Below, piece by piece: positions 10,252 through 21,491 of a stretch of DNA of 64,000 nt (positions are counted from its first letter, which is position 1; the number at the start of each line of letters is the position of its first letter). Made by a program: the position numbers and the translations under genes. Source of the DNA: Anolis sagrei (taxonomy: Eukaryota > Chordata > Lepidosauria > Squamata > Anolidae). The notes beneath the pieces were generated by a model. That model was given only the letters and a program-made list of their open reading frames with translations, was not told the origin of the DNA and searched no databases. The stretch spans positions 166,210,822 to 166,274,821 of the forward strand of contig NC_090025.1 in assembly GCF_037176765.1 (NCBI RefSeq). The letters are read 5' to 3'.

Positions 10252-10511
10252 TTACTTCGCTATCAATTAAGGAACAATTGCTATGCCTGGCACTTACAGA
10301 AATGAGAATTTAACATTTAGATATCCTAACCTGAGCTCCTGAAAAAGAAGACTGCTCCTGGGGAACAAAAGTGTTCAGAGAAAAGGCAAAGGAAGTGATC
10401 GGCAAGGAGACTTTGTCAACATTGTGGTTACATTACAGCATAGGTTGGCATTTCCTGCTACAATCCTAACTGCCATCTCAAACATCCTACTGTTTCTTCA
10501 TTCTTATGTCT

Positions 10512-10512
10512 T

Positions 10513-10552
<40 letters not shown>
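10512..10552. repeat. (GT)n(GA)n microsatellite
   Basis: A compound dinucleotide run at the 3' end of the family B SINE that follows, where its A-rich tail would be. Confidence 0.9.
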
Positions 10553-10554
<2 letters not shown>

Positions 10555-10811
10555 GAGCAACTTGAGAAATTGGAAGTTGCTTCTGGTGTGAGAGAATTGG
10601 CCATCTGCAAGGATATTGTCCAGGGGATGCCTGGATGTTTTGATGTTTTACCATCCTTGTGGGAGGCTTCTCTCATGTCCCCGCATGGGGAGCTGGAGCT
10701 GAGCGGACAGAGGGAGCTCATATGCATTATCCCCCGATTCGAACCTCCAACATGTTGGTCTTCAGTCCTGCCAGCACAAGGGTTTAGCCCATTGTGCCAC
10801 CAGGGGCTCTA
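10553..10811 (-). mobile_element. tRNA-headed SINE, family B
   Basis: The reverse strand begins with the tRNA-like head (GGTGGCACAATGGGCTAAAC, then a GGTTCGAATC B box) and ends TTGCTC next to the microsatellite. It is nearly full length. Confidence 0.85.
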
Positions 10812-12769
10812 ATTCTTATGACTGAAATGTTACTTCTTTTATATGTTTGTATTCATGTGCACATTCATTACACATTCAACAGATTTTCTTTCTCTTTTCT
10901 CATGTTTTATATTTGGAAATTATAGATTATTTCAAACTTTTAGAGATCTCTCCCAATGCTCTACTTTCTCTTTTATATGTTCCTCTGCGAATTTCATGGA
11001 TGCACAGAGAATGACGTGTAAATGAAATGTTTAAAAATGCTAATCACATGTTTTTAAAGAAGATGCTTCCAATTGAACAGGACATTATATAAGAAACAAG
11101 ATCATTATAGAACATTCAAAACATGAGAGGCCAAACAATTAAACAAAGCCAGCTGAAACAGATAGGCAACATGAATGAATGTTCTTGCTGCAACAGTAGT
11201 CAACACATGTGCCACAAACCCAGGTTTATGTTACACACACACACAAGGGCCAGGGGAAGATTGTGACACTTCAGTTTCTGCTGCCATAATTTGAGAGATT
11301 ATGTTGAGAACATGGCATGTAGGGAAGAATTCTTTATGTGAACATATTCCATTCTATGCAAAGGTGTGCAGAGCAAAATTACAGAATTTATACTATCATA
11401 GCAGTGTGATATCACTTTGACTGTTTTGGTTTCAAAGCATGAATCTATGCTATGAAGTCTAACGATTTATAGTTTGGAAGATATTTTGAATTTTCTACTA
11501 GAGATTTCATTGCAGAGGATCTGAACAGGGTAGATATACTTAGCATGAATTCCATGGGAAAAGCAGAGGAAACAAAGGAACAGCATGATGTTAAAAATGA
11601 GGATTTATACAAGGCCAACCTGGTGTGAGATTAGTCCAGGTTTGAGGCTCTGTAAAATCTACAAAGAAAAATTCAGCTGCTAAAATTCAAGGAATCCCAA
11701 GGGAAGTGTGTGTGCTTTATCTATCTGATTCTATAATGAAAGCTGTTAGCCTTTTAGGTGGTGCAAGGACCTGCTATTTTTATTTTGATTGACTAGCATG
11801 TCTACCTACTCTGGAAGTACATTTATCTAGGACACACACTTGTATAGTTTGGTGCCACACTTCTAACTTTATTGCATGAGGCAGGCAAAGCAACACTGAA
11901 GTTGGACTGCTATCTTTGGTCCTGCTGCTAGTTTGCCTCCTCTCCATGGTTAACTTGTCCCCCACAAAATCCACCAATAGCTTGTCATCCCAAAATGATC
12001 TCCTTACCTGTTTTATAGGATGAGTCCATCTCATTTCTGTGTCAGCTTGCCATCAGTGCTACCTGGAGATGGGATTCTCTTTCTCTTCCCACCCCTCCAT
12101 CTTCACTTATTCCCAAACTATCTGTTTTGTGTTTATTTAATATTTTGTCATAAAGTTTGCCTTTTTTGTTATTCATTGCTCACATTTACTTAATACAAAT
12201 TTTAAAATATAGAGCAAAAAATATGGAGCAGCAGAAATGCAGATTATGCAGTCTATTTGTGGGATCACCACAGACTTCTGAATTGGCTCAGTTGTACAAA
12301 TGAAGAGAGAAGTAATATCAAAGATGCTCCTCCTGGTATGTATCCACTATGAAAGCCAATGGAATAATGGCTTAATGGCATAAAGTCCTAGGATTGGAAG
12401 AGTCTTTTTTTAACCTAAGATAGCTAGCTCCTTGTCCAGTCTGATGGATTTAAACTTCAATTGTTATACGTTTCTACTTTGCAAAATGTTCTGATCACAT
12501 GCATAATTTCAGTAATATTTACAACTTTGTATAACACACTATTGTTATTCACTTTTATATCCCACTTTCCTTACACTAATGAGCACATAAGCCTCATATA
12601 AAATTCCTATACAGTCTGTCATTGAGGCATTGGCCACATCCCAGGATATGCTCAGGATCCACAGCACTGCTACAGTATGTGTCCTCAGACCTTGGACTTA
12701 AAATAACAAGTGGAGGTAGGATGGATTGTAGAAAAATGGCCTCAAAAATCAAATTCAGAGACAACTAGC
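10812..12769. other. Unique intergenic sequence
   Basis: No exon, RNA gene or recent repeat recognised. A decayed palindromic MITE (CAAAGCATGAATCTATGCTA and TTTATAGTTTGG) lies at 11372-11480. A short (CA)n is at 11236. Confidence 0.4.
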
Positions 12770-12777
12770 TCACCACT

Positions 12778-13671
12778 AGGCTTGTGCACAGATTCAGTTT
12801 GGCTGGTACCCTTTGGCTATTCCAGGTTGTTTGGCCAGCCGTAACGGTAAGGGCTCAGCCACCTTGTTTCTTTCAGCTGAAACGGGCCATTCGGCACCTG
12901 ATCACAGCTCCTCCTATCCTATTTGGGATTATGTGATGAGTGAAGAGGCTGCCGCATACTAACCTGGGGCTTCCCTGCCTATTGGATAGAATCAGGATAG
13001 AAAAACGCTATGACTTGTCTTACGCAAGATGTGTCTATTTAATGGGGCAAGTGCCTCCATTGTTCTCAGTTGCGTCCTGGTTCTAGAGAGGTGCCTCCAT
13101 CTAATTGCCTTGCCGCTCGCTCTCAGTTTTATTTTTTGGCTCGGCTTGGCCTCTCTCTAGCATTGAATCGTTTTGATTTTTCTTTATTTTCTTGTTTCTT
13201 TTTATTCAGTGGGACTGGGAATTGGGAAAGTGTAAACAAGAAATGCAAAAGCTTTGGAAGAAGTTGCTTGCTGGGTTTTTTATTAATAAAGAAGAAAGTG
13301 TAATAGTGGGGCACTGGGCTGTGTAATGTGGAAGTGCATCTTTGACATTTGGCATTCTAAAAGAAAAGAAATTCCTAAAAATCAGCAGATGACCCAAATG
13401 TTATGAAACTTGGTAGGCTAGCAGTGGTTGATGTGTCCTCCAAGTGTGGTCATTTTCATCCAAATAGTCCTAAAAATGATAAGAAGGGGAGCCTGGGTAC
13501 CCCTCTCATTGCTGCCAATGGGCTAGATCGAGCCGCATTTTTCAACTGTGGACTAAAAACGGCTATTTGGCTACCCGCCCAATTTTGGGATGTGTGAAAA
13601 CAAATCCAGGGGTCTTTCAAATTTCAGCAAGCAAAAACGGATCGATGTTCAGCTGAAATGCACAAGCCTAG
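12778..13671. mobile_element. Non-autonomous TIR transposon, hAT-like, 894 bp
   Basis: Inverted ends AGGCTTGTGCA and TGCACAAGCCTAG are flanked by TCACCACT at 12770-12777 and 13672-13679. An 8-bp duplication fits hAT; because the TIR could start two bases earlier, 6 bp is also possible. The inner part (for example CCAATGGGCTAGATCGAGCC) has no transposase frame, so it depends on an enzyme from elsewhere. Confidence 0.7.
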
Positions 13672-13679
13672 TCACCACT

Positions 13680-14734
13680 CATGACTTCAGAGTGTCCAGG
13701 AACTTTGTGTCTCTAGTGGCGTCAATGTTGCATTACATCTTAAAGTTTGAATGCACACATGGCAGTGCTGCTTAACAATGTGATTTTCCATCCCTCCGTT
13801 TTAATTTTCTGGAATCTCCTTCTCCCCACCCTCCAGACATTCTTCGCAGAGGTGAATCTCAGGGAGAACAAGAGTATTGTTCCAGGTGAACATAAACTAC
13901 AAATAATATCACACGTACAATTTTCAGGGTTTTACACATTGTTTCATTGCAAAATATTTAATTCTGAATATTCCTTGGTACTGCTAAAATTAATATAGGT
14001 TAATTTCAGCTCTAAGTTGTACAACATCTGCAAAAGCCAGTTTGAATTTCCCCCCAAATTTAGCAAGGGAAAAAATAATTGAAAAAGTCTTCTTTTTTTT
14101 AACACACAGCAAGGTCCCTAAATGATCATTTTCTCCCTTTGGACACACACCATTGCAGTCTTGTCTTTTTGTCCCGGGAATGCTATAAAAGAGGCACTAA
14201 ATCAGTATTTGCTGTGCCCTTTCTTACAGGTTAATTGCTTGCCTTCTTAAGCTCTGGGTTTAAGCCTATTTAAGGAACCAACTCTGTGGGTTTGCCTCTA
14301 TGGAGGTTAACAAGGGTACATACAGATATTAATTGTCTTGAGCCTTAGGAACATCTTTCTTAGGTTTTATTTTACAGTCCATAAATCTTTTGTCCCCAGG
14401 TCTCTTAACATTGTGTTTTCTCAGTCATTCAGATCTCTGGTAGCTTATTTGATTTATCTGTCACACCACGATCCAACCCAGCTTGGGATCCCAGAAGCCC
14501 TTAAGTCTGACCATCTTGCCATGTAGGATTAGGTTGGGTTGGGAGGGATATAAATGATTTATTTATATGTCATCTTTCTCCCAGTACAGGACCCAAGGCC
14601 TGATATCGTAGTGATTCCTACTGAAAATATGAATCTAAGGTGTGACCGATCCTTTTACTCAGACTGGCCTCAAAAATCCAACCTTTATAAAAACGCTGTC
14701 ACTCATCCTGAACTTCTTCCCCCAGTTATTACCT
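13680..14734. other. Unique intergenic sequence
   Basis: No convincing exon or repeat. Near 14550-14590 a few bases resemble a CR1 3' end, too short to call. Confidence 0.4.
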
Positions 14735-14892
14735 TTGTGAGATTTGTAGTTTGGTGAAGCACCAGCGATCTTTGACAGAGAATGCTAAAGATTTTGTCAA
14801 ACTACAATTCCCATGATTCCATAGCATTGACCCATTGAGGTTAAAGTGGTGTCAAAGTGCATTAATTCTACCTTGTAGATGCATCTTAAGGT
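14735..14892. mobile_element. Palindromic MITE (half-preserved)
   Basis: A fold-back with GAGATTTGTAGTTTGGTGAA against CAAACTACAATTCCCATGAT, then TAAAGTGGTGTCAAAGTGCA and a terminal CTTGTAGATGCATCTT. The same family occurs at 17803 and 62054. Confidence 0.6.
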
Positions 14893-15019
14893 TGAGACTA
14901 CGTCAGGAAAGTTACTCCAGTGAACATCTGGCACATTGTCCTGATAGACAGGGACTGCACAGGCTCTATTGGACTATCACCACTGCCGCTCCACACCAGT
15001 CACTAGCTCATGTTTAATG

Positions 15020-15168
15020 CCTGGCCATTGCCTGTCGCATCACACTAGAGAAAAATTCCACTTAAAATCCAGTTTCTGCCTCCTGCAGAATTGTGGTGTT
15101 TGTAGTTTAGTGAGGCTGTTAAAGGTTCCTCCCTAAACCACAAACCCTAGAATTTCCTTTCTATTGAG
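15020..15168. mobile_element. Relic of fold-back MITE
   Basis: GGTGTTTGTAGTTTAGTGAG against CCTAAACCACAAACCCTAGA gives an imperfect stem. It ends where the LTR-like element starts. Confidence 0.4.
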
Positions 15169-15922
15169 TGTTTGCATGTATTCCAAGGTTCAATGCATTT
15201 TGCAATAAGGTGGCTTCCCTTGGTTTGCAATAATAGGGCCAATGACTCATCAATTATCATTATGTTCTTTAGTTCCGCCCCTTTTTCTGGGTTAAGGAGG
15301 GAAAAAGGGAACCTCTAGTTCAGTTCACACAGAGAAGCCTTTCGTACAGGACGTGAATCAGTTCCACCTGTAGAAAGCTTCATCTTTTACAGCTTTGCTG
15401 GGGGATCCAGTCCCACAGCTCTACAGAGAACTACAGCATAGCCTTTGTTGGAAAAATACGGCTCCACGGTTTTACAACCAGCCTTCGCTGGGAATTGAAA
15501 GCCTTCTTTCCTCTTGGAAATCTACTAAAGGACTCTGTTTGGTAAGGACCACTCGCGGCAGCCATAAAGCAATTTTAACCGGGTGTAGGGGCCCACACCA
15601 TCAGAGCCTACGACAGATTGCCAAGGTAGAGGTCAAGGATTTCCCTGATAGTGAAGAAACAGTTCATGAAGATAGTTGCATGCCCCTTGTGGACAAGATT
15701 AAGAAAGCCACCAGTTGATTCAAAGCCTTGAAGTATTTGTTTGATTTATTGAAGATTTAAGCAACAATAAAAACTTTGTTGAACTTTCTAAGTCTTTAAA
15801 AGAACTTTGTGTGGGAAAATCTGAAAGGCCTCTCAGCCGAGGCACCCCCGGCGTCCCGTTGGGCATTCAGAAAACACGTCCTATCTACAGACTCTTTCAC
15901 AGGCCCAGCGCGTGAAAGCACA
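15169..15922 (+). mobile_element. Solo-LTR-like fossil, copy 2
   Basis: Begins TGTTTGCATG and ends GCGCGTGAAAGCACA, with AATAAAAACTTTG as the polyadenylation-like site about 150 bp before the end. Homologous over its length to 4035-4827 in inverse orientation. A 107-codon frame at 15395-15718 lies inside it and shows no known protein, so it is not called. Direct flanking duplications are not recognisable. The family is unassigned and the copy is old. Confidence 0.6.
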
Positions 15923-15962
15923 GTAAGTCTGAAATGACTTGAAGGCACACAAGAACAACAAT
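15923..15962 (+). mobile_element. Sauria SINE / Bov-B tail fragment
   Basis: GTAAGTCTGAAATGACTTGA and AGGCACACAAGAACAACAA form the terminal 40 bp of a Sauria SINE or Bov-B element, abutting the LTR end. Confidence 0.6.
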
Positions 15963-16484
15963 CCCAATTAACATGACTATCTCATCAGCCAAAAGCAGGC
16001 CTGCACTTCCCAGTAAAATTTTAAAATCATTTTAAATATTGTATTGTTCTTTCATGTTTTTTGCACTATTGAGATATATGCACAGTGTGCTTAGGAACTA
16101 ATTCATGGGTGGTTTTTTTTCAAACTATAGTCGTCCTTCTGTCCCCTGAAACAGTCTGAGAGACTGTGAACCACCCCCTGGTGTAGACAAACCCTAAGAC
16201 CCTTCCCCCTTCTCTCTTTATATATCAGTGCAATATAGTAGCAGAGATAGATAAGAATTTCATTTTCCTTTAAAATAAGAACTTTCCAAAATGCACAGTT
16301 TCTTTTCCTACAAAGGAAAAAGTCACTCTAATAACCACCATGTCAGACTACACAGAAAAACCATTGAAATCCCCAAGCATGTGGACAAATTTCAACAGAA
16401 AGGGGGAAACCATAAAAAATAAACAAATTCTGGCTAGCAGTATTTTAAAAACTCTAAAATCAAGACAGTAAATAAAAAAACAAC
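15963..16484. other. Unique intergenic sequence
   Basis: AT-rich; nothing recognised. Confidence 0.4.
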
Positions 16485-16858
16485 ACTCAAAAAGAGGGAA
16501 TTCCGGACAGGAAACGATCGGAGCCAGCTAACACCTCCAACAAAGGATTCCCCTCAAGCAGGAAGCAGCCAGGCTTTGAAGCTGCAAGGCTCTTCAATGC
16601 TAATCAGGCTGGCCAATTGCAGCATTCACACCTGCCTCAAGCAGAGTTCTTTCTCCCACTCTGGACATTCCACTGATTTATAAATTCCACTTGCCTAGTT
16701 CCCAACAGACCTCACAACCTCTGAGGATGCCTTCCATAGATGTGGGAGAAACATCAGGAGAGCATGCTTCTGGAATATGGCCATACAGCCCAGAAAGCTC
16801 ATAGCAACCCAGTGATTCCAGCCATGAAAGCCATCAACAATACAATGGAATATGGCAA
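16485..16858 (+). mobile_element. Penelope-like element 3' end
   Basis: Contains CACCTCCAACAAAGGATTCC, GACCTCACAACCTCTGAGGA, AACCCAGTGATTCCAGCCAT and GAAAGCCATCAACAATACAA. These match in reverse complement the end of the Penelope-like insertion at 50330-51120. Only the 3' non-coding part is present. Confidence 0.65.
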
Positions 16859-17036
16859 AAGGCACAACTGACAGATTTCCCATCCAGACAGAGTATGAAG
16901 TGCTCAGCTCTTTAAGATTTGGGTTGGAATCTCTTGGTAATCTACCTTATTTGTTGTGCTGATTTGTTTTTCCTGATACATTCCCTATCTTTAATACCTA
17001 CAGGACAGGCAAATGAATTGCCTGCAAATGAATGCC

Positions 17037-17375
17037 TAGGTAAAGATAAAAGTAAAGGTTTTCCCCTGACATTAAGTCCAGTCGTGTCCGACTCTGGGGG
17101 TTGGTGCTCATCTCCATTTCTAAGCCAAGGAGCCAGCTTTGTCCATAGACACCTCCAAGGTCATATGGTTGGCATGACTGCATGGTGCAGTGGTACCTTC
17201 CCGCCGGCGTAGTACCTATTGATCTACTCACATTTGCATGTTTTCAAACTGTTAGGTTAGCAGAAGCTGGGGCTAACAGCGGGAGCTCACACCATTCCCC
17301 AGATTCAAACCTGCGACCTTTCTGTCAACAAGTTCAGCAGCTCAGCAGTTTAACCCACTGCACTACTGGGGGCCT
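17037..17375 (-). mobile_element. tRNA-headed SINE, family A, full length
   Basis: Plus-strand order: GGTAAAG tail, CATTAAGTCCAGTCGTGTCC, then CACATTTGCATGTTTTCAAA, ending in the tRNA-like head near GGTTTAACCCACTGCACTAC. Length about 339 bp. Confidence 0.9.
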
Positions 17376-17802
17376 ATGTCCATTAAAAATGAATAGTTAG
17401 AATGTTGCTTGTTCAAAAACTAACCTATATTAATTTTGTTCATAAATAAGATGGTAAGCTTTCTAAAAGTTGAATACAGATACAAGCAATACTAAGAGAT
17501 TTGTATATCTTGAGAATAGTACAGTGGTTAAGGACAATTGTAAGTTATAGGTTCCTGATTTAATTTGTTCTCACGCAGTTCACAGATCTTCTTTCAAGGT
17601 TTGCCTCTCTGAGCACCAGATTGAGCTGCCACCGAGGATTCATGGATGCTGCATTTTAGCTGCTTGGCTGCTTTTCAGAAATACTGTGGAAGAATGGGAT
17701 TCCATTGAGGAATGCTATCAACACATTCTGCTTCTAATGGCAGTGAAACTATAGACACCCAAGGAACAATTTGTCTTTTCAAGGAAACCCTAGGCAATAT
17801 AA
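17376..17802. other. Unique intergenic sequence
   Basis: Nothing recognised. Confidence 0.4.
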
Positions 17803-18095
17803 AGGTGCATCTACACTATAGAATTAACAGCCTGACACTGCTTTTAAGACCTCTTGGGCTTCTTGAGGGCATTTTTGGACTTCAGCCACGGAGCCCGATG
17901 GCTCCCATCACACACCGGATAACTTCTTCCGGGACATCTTCTGCAGCATTTGTGACAAGGTCCTAACTGCCATGACTCAATGCTATGCAACCATGGAAGT
18001 TGTGCTGTTGAGCCACCAGCACTCTATTGCAAAGAAAGCTTTAGAACTTGTAAAACTACAACTCCCGTGATTCCATATCATCAGGCAACCATAGG
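17803..18095. mobile_element. Palindromic MITE with 116-bp foreign insert
   Basis: Left end AAGGTGCATCTACACTATAG and right part AACTACAACTCCCGTGATTC match the family at 14735 and 62054. Bases 17848-17963 interrupt it between GACACTGCTTTTAA and CTAACTGCCATG. The insert is described in findings. Confidence 0.6.
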
Positions 18096-18960
18096 TATTT
18101 ATTTATCATATCAGAAGCAAGCCAATGGTACAGTTGTATAGTTGTAATGTATTTAAAAAAATACCTTGGCATTATATTAAATGGCCTTTGACCAATAGCT
18201 GGCCACTTGGAGTGCCTCTGGTGTGGCTGTAAGAAGGTCCTCCATTGTGCATGTGGCAGGGCTCAGACTGCATTGTAATAGGTGGTCTGTGGTTTGCTCT
18301 TCTCCACACTCGCATGTCGTGGATTCCACTTTGTGGCCACATTTCTTAAAGTTGGCTCTGCATCTTGTGGTGCCAGAGCACAGTTTGTTCAGCACCTTCC
18401 AAGTCACCCAGTCTTCTATGTGCTCAGGGGGGAATCTCTCATTCGGTATCAGCCATGGCTTGAGGTTCGGGGTTTTAGCCTGCCCCTTTTGGACTCTCAC
18501 TTGCTGAGGTGTTCCTGCGATTATCTCTTTAGATCTTTGAAAACTATTTATTGATTGATTTAAGGTGTTGGCATGCTGGCTGATATCTGAACAGAGTGGG
18601 CCGGAGATGTCACTGCCTTGATCCTTTCATTATTGGCTGCCACTTCCCAGCAGATGTCAGATGGTGCAGTACTGTCTAAACAGTATAATTTCTCCAGTGT
18701 AGACATCCTGTGATAATGCAGCATGTCTCATTAAGAGTCACATCCCCGTTATGTTCCACGCTGTCCATGCATACTCAACAGCAGAGTAGCAAAGCACAAG
18801 GGCAGATGTCTTCGCTGTACGAGTGTCTAGTTGTGATCCCTTTTTGCTTAATATTCAAATAGTGCTTCTTGTAGGTCAGAGCACAGTCCAGAGTAATTCC
18901 CAGGTATTTGGGTGTGCTGCAATGCTCCAGTGGGTTTCCTTCCCTCTGGACATGAGATAA
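18096..18960 (-). mobile_element. LINE, RT C-terminus to 3' end
   Basis: On the minus strand: PKYLGITLDCALTYKKHYLN (an RT thumb-side block, at about 18900), then [55 protein letters not shown] and [16 protein letters not shown]. The 3' end is (AATA)n at about 18100. This is the most complete copy of the family also seen at 6661 and 7750. Several stops and frameshifts interrupt it. The clade is not fixed. Confidence 0.75.
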
Positions 18961-18961
18961 G

Positions 18962-18974
18962 CCCCCCCCCCCCC
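18962..18974. repeat. C13 homopolymer
   Basis: Thirteen C at the junction between the LINE and a family B SINE piece. Confidence 0.85.
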
Positions 18975-18982
18975 AAAGGATT

Positions 18983-19047
18983 GCAACACATCCGAGTGTC
19001 CCCTGGGTGACGTCTTTGTAGACAGCTGATTCTCTCACACCAGAAAC
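18983..19047 (+). mobile_element. tRNA-headed SINE, family B, fragment
   Basis: CATCCGAGTGTCCCCTGGGT and GATTCTCTCACACCAGAAAC match the second half of the SINE at 21222-21491. Confidence 0.65.
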
Positions 19048-19404
19048 CACAAACTGAATTATTTCAAACTGAATTATTTCAGCAGTTTCAACCAGAAGTC
19101 GAAGCTGGACATCCAGACAACATTGAGGAACTTCCAGTCCATAAGGAGAAGTAAAAATAGTGAACCTGATTTACCCTGTATTAGGAAAAAATGGAGAATG
19201 CTTAAGAGTTTCAGTGAAATGCTCCAGACCTGTCCTGGGTTTTGCTGTATATGTGATGAGCCTGTCTGAAAATACATTGCTGCAGAACCATACACTCAAC
19301 CTGCTGCAATTTATCCTGGACATTCCTGGTTAATTTTTTGCTGTCCCGTTTTCTCAGCTACTTTTTAAAAGTCTTTGTTTCTCTCTTTTTCTGTCCTCTT
19401 CCCT

Positions 19405-19775
19405 CCCTTTCATTTATTTATTTATTTATTTCCAGCATTTCTACCCCATCCTCCTCAACCCCCAAGGGGGGGACTCAGGATGACTTACACTTGGCAGCAA
19501 TTTGATGGCGCAACATACAAACAAATACAACAATATAACAACAATTTAAAACAATAGATAAATCATTAAGTTAAAAACAATTTTAAAACATTGTCAACCA
19601 TATAGCCATTCCAGTTCAATTCCACATCCAAAGTGCTATTATGCCTGCTGTCCAGGCATAACAGCACTGAAAGGCAGGAGGGATAAAGCTGACCTAATCT
19701 CGCTGGAGAGTGAGTTCCAAAGGCGGAACTTTCATCCTCACCTTGGTTTAGTGGATGAAGACTTAAAACAGTCTG
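19405..19775 (-). mobile_element. CR1 LINE 3' end
   Basis: Begins with (TTTA)n, then CTACCCCATCCTCCTCAACC and GGGGGGACTCAGGATGACTT, the reverse of the usual CR1 3' UTR end. It continues through decayed 3' UTR to CTTGGTTTAGTGGATGAAGA. Confidence 0.7.
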
Positions 19776-21221
19776 CAAAAATAGTTTTCAGTCAATTAAC
19801 TTGCATGAAGGAGAACAGCAAAGTTCTCCATTCCAAGTAGGCTCATTTGCTTTCTACTCTTCCCCCCCCCCCTGATTTTCAAACTTTTCTAAACTCATTA
19901 CATACATTCCAAGACTTCTATGCTTAGTCTGCACCTTCTTCCCCATTGAAAAAACCCTTTTTTCTTGACACTCCCATTTTGGACACTTTCAGATGTTATT
20001 CAGCCACGCACGTCCCAGTTTTCATCTGTGAAGTTTAGCATTAACTACACATGTGTGCTTGTCAGATAATCAAAGGACTACATGATCCCTCAAAAGTCAT
20101 AAAACCCTCTGTTTTAAACAATGTATTGCGCTTCTGGTTGGGTTTTTTGTTTGTTTGTTTGTTTGAGCTGAGTGGTATATATTTAACACATAATTTGTTT
20201 GGTCCCCAGTCTGTTGTCCAGATGTTCACTAGTGATGAGAAACACCAAGTCTCTTGCTTTGTATTTTCTGGATTGTTGCCCTTAAATTGGCCTTAGATCA
20301 GACAGCCCTGCAAATAAAGGAGTGTCCTCTGACAGTTTTTCAAAGAGAGGTCTGTCCTGTCCTGTGCAAAGTAGGACACATGGCTGCCCTGCACTAGAGA
20401 AAAGAGGTCCCACCGGCTGGTGTCAAGTTAACCCTTAGGATTTCCTTTGTGAGCAAAAGGGAGGATGATTCGTTGCATTTTTACAAAGGCCTTATGAAGA
20501 CAGTGACAGAACAAAACTTTCAGCTGAAGTCCTTTGTGTGATGCTGCTTTTGAGGCCACAGCATCTAATTATTCCTTCTCCAAAGGCCTTGTGTCAAGGA
20601 GTTAATCAGTTCTTGGCTCTCCCAGGAACTAGAAGGATATGGCCATATAGGAAACTAGGGAGGGAGAAGACTGTGGTGGTATTAAAGGGGAGGGGAGGAG
20701 GAATGGGACAGCAAGGTAGCTGGTGAGAAATGATTCTTCAGGTTCCAGGTCTCCCTCTTTTTCTCCTTCTGCTGAATGTGACATTCTCCCTGGCGCCTCA
20801 CTCCAAAAAACTCTGCTGCTAATTTTATGCCCAGCATACTCTGATGCTGTGTAATTTGAGACCGTTCAGAGCAGCCTGCCAGGGCACATACACCCATTGC
20901 CCTGCACTGCTGAGAAGCAACAGGAGGAAAGGCAGACATGAGGTAAATGTCTGGATGTCTCCTGCCCATATCCAGCCCCAGCAACCTCTGCCCAGGTTTC
21001 CTTTTTCTTTCTCCCTCCCTTCTGTTTACCCTCTTCCCCAGGATGCCCAGGATTAACCCCAGACATTTTCCTGCCTGGAAAGGTGACACAATGGTGCATT
21101 TCTCAATTTTTTCAATGTTGTCAAGCTTACTGGACTTACCCAGCGTTTTACTTCAGCGCTAGATATGGGATAGCAAATCTGAAGGCAATAGGTTAGTTTG
21201 GGATTTTTGTTGTTGTGGTAG
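19776..21221. other. Unique intergenic sequence
   Basis: A C11 run is at 19862-19872. A 135-codon minus-strand frame at 20682-21089 has no recognisable domain, no splice context and low-complexity arginine/lysine content, so I do not call a gene. Nothing else is seen. Confidence 0.4.
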
Positions 21222-21491
21222 TGTCAGGAGCGACTTGAGAAACTACAAGTCGCTTCTGGTGTGAGAGAATTGGCCATCTGCCAGGACATTGCCCAGGGGA
21301 TGCCCGGATGTTTTGTTTTGTTTTTTGATGTTTTACCACCCTTGTGGGAGGCTTCTCTCAAGTCCCCACATGGAGAGCTGGAGCAGACAAAGGAAGCTCA
21401 TCTGTGCTCTCCCCGAAGTCAAACCTCCGACCTGTCGGTCTTCAATCCTGGCAGCACAATGGTTTAACCCACTGCGCCACCGGGGGCTCCT
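21222..21491 (-). mobile_element. tRNA-headed SINE, family B, full length
   Basis: The reverse strand has head GGAGCCCCCGGTGGCGCAGT, a B box, GGGGACTTGAGAGAAGCCTC and the tail CTCAAGTCGCTCCTGACAC. A short TTTTG expansion is internal. Best copy of this family in the window. Confidence 0.9.

Noticed and set aside
15395-15718. 107-codon plus-strand frame
   Set aside because: It lies inside the solo-LTR-like fossil, and its peptide resembles no known protein.
20682-21089. 135-codon minus-strand frame
   Set aside because: No domain, low complexity, no splice context; long enough to arise by chance.
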